Source: Enterobacterales bacterium (lineage in GTDB: Bacteria > Pseudomonadota > Gammaproteobacteria > Enterobacterales > Enterobacteriaceae). From it: a DNA stretch of 64,000 nucleotides. Numbering within the stretch: position 1 is the stretch's first letter; every line of letters starts with the position of its first letter. Made by a program: the position numbers and the translations under genes. The DNA is taken from contig JAATFO010000140.1 in assembly GCA_015655145.1 (NCBI GenBank), positions 1 through 64,000 on the forward strand, read 5' to 3'. The notes under the pieces are model-generated. The model worked only from the letters and a program-made list of their open reading frames with translations. It searched no databases and was not told where the DNA came from. This document shows positions 57,022-64,000 of the stretch, one piece after another.

Positions 57022-58005
57022 GTGACAAAAGTTAACCTGGTTACTGGCTTTCTCGGTAGCGGCAAAACCACCCTGCTGCGCCACTTGCTGGCACATAAGC
57101 CCGAAAATGAAAAATGGGCGGTGCTGGTCAATGAATTCGGCGAAATTGGCATAGATGCCGCTTTACTGGCAGATAGCGGAGCGGTGCTCAAAGAGATCCC
57201 CGGCGGCTGCATGTGCTGTGTGAATGGTCTACCGATGCAGATTGGCCTGAACATGCTATTGAAGCAAGCCAAACCGGATCGCCTGCTAATCGAACCGACC
57301 GGCCTTGGCCACCCTAAACAGATCCTTGAGATGCTGACGGCAGACGTTTATCAACCCTGGATAACCCTGTATGCGACCCTGACCGTGCTTGACCCACGTC
57401 AGTTACGTGATGCACGCATTGTGAAGGACGAAAACTTTCGCGATCAACTCGCCGCTGCCGATATCATTATTGCTAATAAGCATGATCGCTGGGAACAACA
57501 GGATTATCACGCGTTGCTTAACTGGCAGCAAATGCACCGTGGCGAACGTCAACAAATTACCGCTGAATATGGCCGAATTGACGTTGCTCTGCTTGATACG
57601 CCACGCCGTAATCTCCATCCACTCCCCGATGCACAGCATCATCCACACAGTCATTCGACATCGGGCCAGGCATTGTTGCGCCTGGAGAAGAATGCCCGCT
57701 GGCGTCGGGCGCTGAATCACGGGCAAGGCTACTACGCTTGTGGCTGGGTTTTCGATAAGGACACTTGCTTTGATACCGTAGGGTTACTTGAATGGGCGCG
57801 TCTGGCTCCGGTCAACCGGGTAAAAGGGGTACTTCGCATCCCGGAAGGATTAGTCAGTATTAACCGTCAAGGCCTCGATTTCCACATTGAAACCCGGCAA
57901 TCGATACCGCCAGACAGCCGTATTGAATTAATCCATGAAGAAAATACCGAGTGGAACACGCTGCAAACAGCGCTGTTGAAGCTTCGTTTAGATACTGCAG
58001 CATAA
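57022..58005 (+). CDS. yeiR: Zinc-binding COG0523 GTPase YeiR
   Basis: The 327-residue G3E-family GTPase is of the metal chaperone type. Walker A GFLGSGKTTLL (residues 9-19), the metal-binding GGCMCCVNG (CXCC, about 66-74), the switch IEPTGLGHP and the base-recognition NKHD are intact. The linker before the C-terminal domain contains a histidine-rich stretch (AQHHPHSHS, near residue 206). GAGGAGA precedes the GTG start at 57022. It lies between yeiP and lpxT as in E. coli. Confidence 0.94.
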   Translation: MTKVNLVTGFLGSGKTTLLRHLLAHKPENEKWAVLVNEFGEIGIDAALLADSGAVLKEIPGGCMCCVNGLPMQIGLNMLLKQAKPDRLLIEPTGLGHPKQILEMLTADVYQPWITLYATLTVLDPRQLRDARIVKDENFRDQLAAADIIIANKHDRWEQQDYHALLNWQQMHRGERQQITAEYGRIDVALLDTPRRNLHPLPDAQHHPHSHSTSGQALLRLEKNARWRRALNHGQGYYACGWVFDKDTCFDTVGLLEWARLAPVNRVKGVLRIPEGLVSINRQGLDFHIETRQSIPPDSRIELIHEENTEWNTLQTALLKLRLDTAA

Positions 58006-58041
58006 TCTGCTTCGTTATTTTATTCATCAGTGCGAGTCTTT

Positions 58042-58755
58042 ATGAGCGTAAAACGTTTCGCGACCATTTTGCTACTCAACGCCATTGGGATCACCTTGTT
58101 TTTATCCTGGTACCTCCCGGCTAACCATGGATTCTGGTTTCGGATTGATCAATCGGTCTTCTTTTGGTTCAACGACCGGATGGTTGACAACCCGCTTTTT
58201 GCCACCTTCGTGGCGATCACCAACTTTCGGGGGTTTGATCTGGTATCTCTACTGGCGATGGGGCTGCTCTACCTACACTTCTGGTTTCGTGAAACACCAC
58301 AAGGGCGCCGTCGTATGCTGGCAATTGGCATCGCCATGCTCATTATCGCTGTGGTACTTAACCAGTTGGGGCATCTGATACCGGTGAAACACAGCAGCCC
58401 GACACTGTTTTTTAACAACATACATCGCGTGAGCGAACTCACTGGAATCCCGGCTAAAGATGCCTCAAAAGACAGTTTTCCGGGCGATCACGGGATGATG
58501 CTAATGATCTTCACGTGTTTTATGCTGCGCTATTTCAGCAAGAAGGCCTTTATAGCAAGCCTTATCATTGTGGTTGTGTTTGCCTCGCCACGCGTGATGG
58601 CTGGGGCACATTGGCTTACTGACATTATTGTCGGCTCGCTTTCTGTGGTATTGGTAGGCCTGAGTTGGTGCCTGCTCACGCCCGTGAGCGACTGGCTGGT
58701 CAACGGGTTGTATCGTTATTTACCGGGTAAACATAAACCGCCAGCACAACACTAA
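58042..58755 (+). CDS. lpxT: Lipid A 1-diphosphate synthase (LpxT)
   Basis: The 237-residue inner-membrane PAP2-family protein transfers phosphate from undecaprenyl pyrophosphate to the 1-position of lipid A at the periplasmic face. The phosphatase motifs are KxxxxxxRP-like (KDASKD), PGDHG (SFPGDHGMM) and the final SR-x5-H-like (SPRVMAGAHWLTD). The frame opens at a GTG (58030). ATG 58042 gives 237 residues, equal to E. coli LpxT. Confidence 0.94.
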   Translation: MSVKRFATILLLNAIGITLFLSWYLPANHGFWFRIDQSVFFWFNDRMVDNPLFATFVAITNFRGFDLVSLLAMGLLYLHFWFRETPQGRRRMLAIGIAMLIIAVVLNQLGHLIPVKHSSPTLFFNNIHRVSELTGIPAKDASKDSFPGDHGMMLMIFTCFMLRYFSKKAFIASLIIVVVFASPRVMAGAHWLTDIIVGSLSVVLVGLSWCLLTPVSDWLVNGLYRYLPGKHKPPAQH

Positions 58756-58789
58756 TCTTTCCATTGTTGAAAACGGTTTATGTCGATTT

Positions 58790-59022
58790 GTGACGGGGAA
58801 ACAGCCTTTCTCCGTCACCGTCATTATTCATCCGCATCACTGATCTCAGCAGGCGTATTGGGATGTTCTCGGTTTTTGTCTTCCTGTAATACGAAACCAT
58901 CAGATATTTTACTAAATTGATAATTAGCCTGCTAATCACATTCAACCAAAAGAATTTATTATGATAACCTTTGAATCAAATTGACTTTCACTGCGCAACA
59001 TTTAAGCCAAAATGGCTTAAAT
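58790..59022. other. Hairpins in the lpxT-mepS intergenic region
   Basis: The region between lpxT and mepS is 610 bases without a gene. It holds a hairpin GTGACGG / CCGTCAC at 58790-58818 after lpxT, and a perfect inverted repeat ATTTAAGCC-N5-GGCTTAAAT at 59000-59022. The long AT-rich remainder (to 59365) should hold the mepS promoter and leader, but I cannot fix them. Confidence 0.45.
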
Positions 59023-59365
59023 ATTCTTTATTCCACCAGATAACCGTACGATTTTTACCGGAACTCTCCATCATTTACTTAAAATCGCCGACAAATTAAC
59101 CAAAATATTACACTTTGATTTCACATCAAAAAAAGCTATCAAAAAATGAATAAAACCCCTCGCCACAACACGTCTAATCGGGTAATCTCAGGATGGTTTT
59201 GGTCAATACGTGCAGTTCTTTTGTTTTTGACAATTAAAATGTGCGCTTTAACACATTTTAATAATTCAGGAATTGTCTTACGTAATCGCCTTAATTAATC
59301 TCATTCTGTTTTGCAATTTTACTAATGGCATCTGCCGTTAAGGACTTCAAGGGATAACAAACATA

Positions 59366-59935
59366 ATGGTCAAGTCTCAACCTATTTTGAGATATATCTT
59401 ACAGATATTACCCGCTGTCGCGCTGGCGACACTACTCTCAGCATGCAGTAACGGTGGCTACAACGCACAAACTGAGACCCGTGCAGTTAACAACCAGAAT
59501 GGTTTTTTACTTCAAGCGTCTCAGGATGAATTTGAACAGATGGTTCAAAACGTGGACATCAAGTCGCGTATCATGGATCAATATGCAGACTGGAAAGGCG
59601 TACGTTATCGTCTGGGTGGCACCACAAAACGTGGTATTGATTGCTCTGCATTTGTACAAACGACTTTCCGTGAACAGTTCGGCCTGAATTTGCCGCGTTC
59701 TACATCAGAACAGCAAGGTTCCGGTAAGGAAGTTTCACGTAACAGACTACGTCCAGGTGACCTGGTGCTGTTCCGTGCCGGTTCTACAGGTCGACATGTC
59801 GGAATTTATCTCGGCAACGACAACTTTGTTCACGCTTCCACCAGCAGTGGTGTCGTCATTTCCAGCTTAAATGACAATTACTGGAAAAATCGTTACCGGG
59901 AAGGCCGTCGAGTATTGAGTCGAACGCAGAGTTAA
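59366..59935 (+). CDS. mepS: Murein DD-endopeptidase MepS (Spr)
   Basis: The 189-residue outer-membrane lipoprotein has the lipobox LLSAC and an NlpC/P60 domain with the catalytic Cys in IDCSAFVQ, His in GRHVGIYLG and the third residue in FVHAST. It cuts peptide cross-links in the cell wall to let new strands in and is degraded by Prc/NlpI in E. coli. Length is typical (188). A terminator follows at 59971. Confidence 0.96.
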   Translation: MVKSQPILRYILQILPAVALATLLSACSNGGYNAQTETRAVNNQNGFLLQASQDEFEQMVQNVDIKSRIMDQYADWKGVRYRLGGTTKRGIDCSAFVQTTFREQFGLNLPRSTSEQQGSGKEVSRNRLRPGDLVLFRAGSTGRHVGIYLGNDNFVHASTSSGVVISSLNDNYWKNRYREGRRVLSRTQS

Positions 59936-59970
59936 TGCCCGATCCTTCTGAAGTCTGCAAGACATGAGAT

Positions 59971-60003
59971 AAAAAAGCGCTGCCTGATATGGCGGCGTTT
60001 TTT
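59971..60003 (+). terminator. Rho-independent terminator of mepS
   Basis: A GC-rich stem CGCTGCC / GGCGGCG with one wobble pair is flanked by A-rich sequence and a run of six T. Confidence 0.85.
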
Positions 60004-60450
60004 ATACCCGTCATTACGTGGCCGACAACATCAGACATTCTTTGCGTTTTTTGGAAAAAAAGTTTATTAATCATAATAATAACAAGACAGTCCCCCTCAA
60101 TCGTTATATCCTCCATCATCTGTTGATATCTTAGTCAGCTTTCTCGTTGCAGAGACAGTGGTGGTATGCGGTCATTTTCATCGCAGTAACACGTTAAGTT
60201 CATCAGGATCTGCTTACTTTCCGTCTTCCTGCACTGCGCAATCTCGTAGATGTTGTGTAAAATTTGAGAATAAATGCCCTATCTTACCCAGGCGGGCATC
60301 ATTGACTTTTAAACTGCGCGCAGAAACCGACGTGTTCGTGCGCAAAATAGACGAAGATCGCGTTACTGGTTCCGGCGCGAAATGGTATGTCGACATCGAC
60401 TTAAAATGATACAGGCTCTAAAACCAGGCTAAAACGGGAGATAATACCCA
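60004..60450. other. Intergenic region before pdeN
   Basis: About 450 bases hold no convincing gene. An 83-codon frame at 60158-60409 lacks a ribosome site and family pattern. The pdeN promoter is expected in the second half. Confidence 0.4.
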
Positions 60451-62022
60451 ATGCCACTATCAACAAAAATTACGCGTTATGCCACAACTCCGCGTAAAAT
60501 AGCGTGGATAAGCGCGGCAATTGGATCCACATTTTTCCTGCTTTTTATTACTTTGTCACTCACCATCGTTACTCATAAACGAGCGCTGCTACATGATCGC
60601 CTGATGGTGACAATGCACAGTTATATGCTCAATACTCTTTATGATTTAAAAACCACGCTCACACCGTTATTACCGTATATACAACAATCATGTCCCCAGG
60701 TTAACCATGAACTCACGTCTCAGGCCGCCCTGAACAGACATCTCAACATGATTTTATTAGTGCGTAACGGAAATGCCTATTGCTCCTCAGCCACCGGAGC
60801 CGTCTCACTGGATGTCAATGTTCTGTCACCACACACCTATCAGAACAAAGAGACCGATATAACTCTGGTCCCGGATACGTCTGCACATCCCAGAGGGCCC
60901 TCACTGGTGTTGTGGCTTAAACAGCCAGGCAAGAATAAAAATGGCATCCTGGCAACACTTAACCTCGACTTTATGCCTTCCTTTCTACTGGCATACCGCT
61001 ATCAGGAAATCCAGGGTGTTGCGCTGGTGACAGGGGATAAGGCGCTGACAACCTGGGGAAATCAGGTCATTCCCGCTACCGATTTACCCTCTCACCCCTT
61101 GCGCCAGTTCACTGTTTCCGGTTATCCCCTTTCCTTCTTTTTATACGGAGATACTCTACCTGTCGGCGATATTTATCTGATGCTACTGGTGGGATTACTA
61201 CTGGCAATATCCGTTGGCAGTGGTTGCTTTTTGCTTCTCACGACACAATATCGACCCGGAAGGTCAATTTTAATGGCCATTAAACGGGGGCAATTTCATG
61301 TTGTATATCAGCCAATCATAGACGCGATAACTGGCCGGACTTACGGCATCGAAGCTCTGTTGCGCTGGACACATCCGATTAGAGGTCAAATTTCGCCGGA
61401 AATATTTATCCATCAAGCCGAAGAACAAAATTTGATTATTCCACTCACTCGTCACTTGTTTGAGCTGGTTTCTCAGGATGCTCATCGTCTCCGGCACTTC
61501 ACGCCAACAGGTTTGCGGATAGGACTCAACCTGTCGCCCCATCATCTGCTCGCCGCCAGTTTTTACTCAGATGTCAACATATGGCTCGCTGCCATGCCGC
61601 CAGCACATTTTAATTATGTTTTTGAGATCACTGAACGTACCATGGTGTCTGAAAAGAACGCGGCTGAGATCTTTGACTGGATACACCAACAAAACATCCA
61701 GATTGCGATTGATGATTTCGGTACCGGACACAGTGCGCTGATTTACCTTGAGAAATTTTCCTTTGATTACCTGAAAATTGATCGGGATTTCATTCAAAGT
61801 ATTGGTTCGGAAACCGAGGCGACAACAGTACTGGACGCGGTGCTGAATCTGGCAAAACAACTCAATCTGAAAACGGTTGCAGAAGGCGTAGCAACCAGGG
61901 AACAAGCCACCTGGCTGATTAGCCGTCATGTTACTTGCCTGCAAGGCTACCTGTTTAGTTATCCCCTGAATATACAAAAATTAATTGCGTATTTTCAAAA
62001 AGAACAAGGCACCTTATCCTGA
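60451..62022 (+). CDS. pdeN: Cyclic di-GMP phosphodiesterase with CSS sensor domain (PdeN, Rtn)
   Basis: The 523-residue protein has a membrane segment at about 18-40, a periplasmic CSS domain (NAYCSSATG near residue 112), a second membrane segment near 235-265 and a C-terminal EAL domain. Catalytic residues are present: EALLRW, the Asn in GLNLSP, EITERT, DDFGTG, LKIDRDF and VAEGVA. It should hydrolyse c-di-GMP and so favour motility over biofilm, with the CSS cysteines sensing periplasmic redox state. Position before yejA matches E. coli rtn. GGGAG precedes the start. Confidence 0.94.
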   Translation: MPLSTKITRYATTPRKIAWISAAIGSTFFLLFITLSLTIVTHKRALLHDRLMVTMHSYMLNTLYDLKTTLTPLLPYIQQSCPQVNHELTSQAALNRHLNMILLVRNGNAYCSSATGAVSLDVNVLSPHTYQNKETDITLVPDTSAHPRGPSLVLWLKQPGKNKNGILATLNLDFMPSFLLAYRYQEIQGVALVTGDKALTTWGNQVIPATDLPSHPLRQFTVSGYPLSFFLYGDTLPVGDIYLMLLVGLLLAISVGSGCFLLLTTQYRPGRSILMAIKRGQFHVVYQPIIDAITGRTYGIEALLRWTHPIRGQISPEIFIHQAEEQNLIIPLTRHLFELVSQDAHRLRHFTPTGLRIGLNLSPHHLLAASFYSDVNIWLAAMPPAHFNYVFEITERTMVSEKNAAEIFDWIHQQNIQIAIDDFGTGHSALIYLEKFSFDYLKIDRDFIQSIGSETEATTVLDAVLNLAKQLNLKTVAEGVATREQATWLISRHVTCLQGYLFSYPLNIQKLIAYFQKEQGTLS

Positions 62023-62211
62023 CACGGCGAAACCGTTATGATAGGCCACCACGAAGGATGGCCGATATCCAGTCCGCCAGCGAGTATATGCCGAACCGTG
62101 ATGTGGATGAACGCGTGCTGCTACCCCATCTGCAACGTAATATGAGTGCCATATCCGTTTGTGATAAAGAAAAACGGGTGGTTTTATTTTGCTTTAGGAG
62201 CCTCTGCTACC

Positions 62212-64000
62212 ATGTTATTGCGCCTGGTTACCTCGTTTTTACTTAGCGTCATCGCTCTGACCGCGCAGGCGGAGATTATCAATAACAGCAGTGCGTTATC
62301 TCAACTGGGCGCCCCCAAATATGCCACTCACTTTAGTCACTACGATTATGTTAATCCGGCGGCGCCGAAGGGTGGAACCATGACCCGGGCGGCAATCGGG
62401 ACTTATGATAATTTTAATCGTTATGCCTCTCGGGGAAACCCCGGCGCTGCGACCGACACCCTGTATGACCCCCTGTTCACCACCTCAGACGATGAGGTGG
62501 GCAGCTATTATCCGCTGGTTGCTGAGTCAATTCGCTACCCCGACAATTTCCAGTGGGCAGAAGTTACGATCAATCCACGCGCGCGCTTTCAGGATGGCTC
62601 ACCGATCACCGCTGAAGATGTCGCCTTTACCTTTGATAAATTTATGACGGAAGGCGTCCCACAGTTTCGTCTCGTGTATAAAGGTGTGACGGTAAAAGCT
62701 GTGTCACGGTTAACCGCACGCATTGAACTACCCAAACCCGATAAAGATCAGGTACTGGGTTTGATTAGCTTACAGATCATTCCAAAGAAATTCTGGGAAC
62801 ATCATAAGTTTAATGAACCTCTCGGTTACCCGCCATTGTCAAGTGGCCCCTATCGCATCACTGCTTACAAAGTGGGTCAGTACATCACCTATTCCCGCGT
62901 GAAAGATTACTGGGCGGCAGATCTGCCGGTCAATAAAGGCCGGTTCAATTTTGACACCCTGCGTTATGATTATTATCTTGATGATAATGTCGCCTTTGAA
63001 GCATTTAAATCAGGTGCCTATGATTTTCGTGCGGAAAGTTCGGCAAAAAAATGGGCGACGCAATACCGAGGCCGCAGCTTCGAAGAGCATCAAATCGTTA
63101 AAGAGAACCGTCCTAATACGGTTTCTACCGACACCAGCTGGCTGGCGTTTAACAATGAGAAACCCCGTTTTGCCGATCGTCGGGTGCGCCAGGCGCTGAC
63201 GCTGGCGTTTGATTTCGAATGGATGAACAAAGCACTGTTTTATAACGCCTACAAACGCACTAACAGCTACTTTCAGAATACCGAATATGCAGCGCCCGAT
63301 TACCCTGATGCGAAAGAAATCACTATCCTGAACGCCTATAAAAACAAAATTCCTGATGAAATTTTTACTGCCCGCTTTCATCCACCCATGTCCGACGGCA
63401 GCGGCTATGCGCGCGACAACCTGTTAGCTGCGCTCGGACTACTGCAGCAAGCCGGCTGGGAGGTGAAGAATCAGCAACTGATCAATCGCCAGACCGGGAA
63501 ACCCTTTCATATTGAGTTGCTGTTACGCAGTGGGGAAAATATCGGGTGGGTGTTGCCATTTCAGCATAATCTCTCGCGCCTGGGTATCACCCTCGATTTA
63601 CGTCAGGTTGATAGCTCGCAGTACCTGCGCCGCATGCGTGAAGGCGATTACGATATGATCCCCGGCAGCTATTTCGCGATCCCCTGGCCGAATACCTCAC
63701 TGCAGATCATGTGGGATTCGCAATATATTAATTCCTCCTGGAACCGGCCCCGGGTTAAAAGTCCGGTGGTGGACAGCCTGATCGCGCAAATCACCCGGCA
63801 TCAGGGCGATAAAGCCGCGTTACTTCCTCTGGGGCATGCATTAGACCGTGTCTTACTGTGGAACTATTACATGATACCAATGTGGTATAGCGCAGAAGAT
63901 CACTATGCCTACTGGAACAAATTTTCCATGCCATCCATGGTACCCACCTACACGGTGGGTACCGAAAACTGGTGGTACGATGTCAACAAAGCCGCGCAAT
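62212..64000 (+). CDS. yejA: Peptide ABC transporter substrate-binding protein YejA, cut by window end
   Basis: The frame is open from ATG 62212 to the last base, 596 codons, with no stop. The start has a signal peptide (MLLRLVTSFLLSVIALTAQA, cut after AQA) and AGGAG at 62196-62200. The rest is an extracellular solute-binding protein of family 5, with PAAPKGGTM near the start, DGSPITAEDVAFTF and the C-terminal WYDVN. YejA binds peptides for the YejABEF importer, linked to microcin C uptake and resistance to antimicrobial peptides. The last few residues lie outside the window; yejBEF should follow. Confidence 0.93.
   Translation, partial: MLLRLVTSFLLSVIALTAQAEIINNSSALSQLGAPKYATHFSHYDYVNPAAPKGGTMTRAAIGTYDNFNRYASRGNPGAATDTLYDPLFTTSDDEVGSYYPLVAESIRYPDNFQWAEVTINPRARFQDGSPITAEDVAFTFDKFMTEGVPQFRLVYKGVTVKAVSRLTARIELPKPDKDQVLGLISLQIIPKKFWEHHKFNEPLGYPPLSSGPYRITAYKVGQYITYSRVKDYWAADLPVNKGRFNFDTLRYDYYLDDNVAFEAFKSGAYDFRAESSAKKWATQYRGRSFEEHQIVKENRPNTVSTDTSWLAFNNEKPRFADRRVRQALTLAFDFEWMNKALFYNAYKRTNSYFQNTEYAAPDYPDAKEITILNAYKNKIPDEIFTARFHPPMSDGSGYARDNLLAALGLLQQAGWEVKNQQLINRQTGKPFHIELLLRSGENIGWVLPFQHNLSRLGITLDLRQVDSSQYLRRMREGDYDMIPGSYFAIPWPNTSLQIMWDSQYINSSWNRPRVKSPVVDSLIAQITRHQGDKAALLPLGHALDRVLLWNYYMIPMWYSAEDHYAYWNKFSMPSMVPTYTVGTENWWYDVNKAAQ

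Noticed and set aside
60158-60409. 83-codon frame upstream of pdeN
   Set aside because: No ribosome site; only the last 30 codons look protein-like and no family is recognised.

Overview
The window comes from a member of the Enterobacterales. From about 26 kb to the right end, the gene order follows the 47-49 min region of the Escherichia coli map: mrp/metG, yohJK-cdd, sanA, yeiB-folE, yeiG, lysP, yeiE/yeiH, nfo, fruAKB, setB-yeiW, yeiP-yeiR-lpxT, mepS, pdeN (rtn), yejA. The differences from E. coli (maeA between cdd and sanA, an iron-type ABC module in place of cirA, no mgl genes) point to a Pectobacteriaceae- or Bruguierivoracaceae-like genus. This placement is inference; the species cannot be named from the sequence. 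No rRNA, tRNA or CRISPR array was seen.

Bases 1-20,000 are accessory DNA in layers. (a) 1-3,330: an IS3-family remnant, a DUF1493 gene with a frameshifted membrane-protein partner, three very small ORFs around an inverted repeat, and a tyrosine integrase frame broken by three in-frame stops. (b) 3,406-3,486: a TPP riboswitch on the minus strand. By synteny it is probably the old thiMD leader; it now reads into the dead integrase. (c) 3,790-9,500: a GC-rich remnant of a conjugative or mobilisable element. It holds a decayed DUF3363 relaxase end, an intact ParD-like/methionine aminopeptidase pair, a LysR pseudogene, a TetX-like flavoprotein monooxygenase divergent from a MarR regulator with twin operators, and a second integrase with one stop codon. 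(d) 9,763-10,381: an IS1-like remnant. (e) 10,500-19,400: AT-rich surface-polysaccharide DNA, with a Q-rich lipoprotein, an EpsG/Wzy-like polymerase, an acyltransferase whose first codons contain a G9 tract, a tailspike-like protein and a secreted acetylesterase-like hydrolase. Three copies of an approximately 140 bp repeat with inverted ends lie among them.

From 19.6 to 25.8 kb is a complete four-carbon acid sugar (L-threonate type) catabolic locus: a DeoR regulator (ygbI) divergent from ltnD-otnK-otnC-otnI-ygbN, with a CRP-like site placed for class II activation. From 26.1 to 29.8 kb is a torYZ-like respiratory operon: a pentaheme c-type cytochrome and a Tat-exported molybdoenzyme.

The rest is mostly housekeeping: methionyl-tRNA synthetase, Fe-S carrier ATPase, cytidine deaminase, malic enzyme, GTP cyclohydrolase I, S-formylglutathione hydrolase, lysine permease, endonuclease IV, the fructose PTS with two Cra boxes, an EF-P paralogue, a metal-chaperone GTPase, lipid A phosphorylation, a peptidoglycan endopeptidase, a c-di-GMP phosphodiesterase, and a peptide-binding protein that runs off the right end. 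A FecCD/FecE-type ABC pair with a strong Fur box lacks a nearby binding protein and receptor.

The most notable signals are the possibly phase-variable G9 tract in the acyltransferase, the orphan thiamine riboswitch, the ParD-like/MetAP pair, the MarR twin operators overlapping a near-leaderless start, and the unnamed repeat family.
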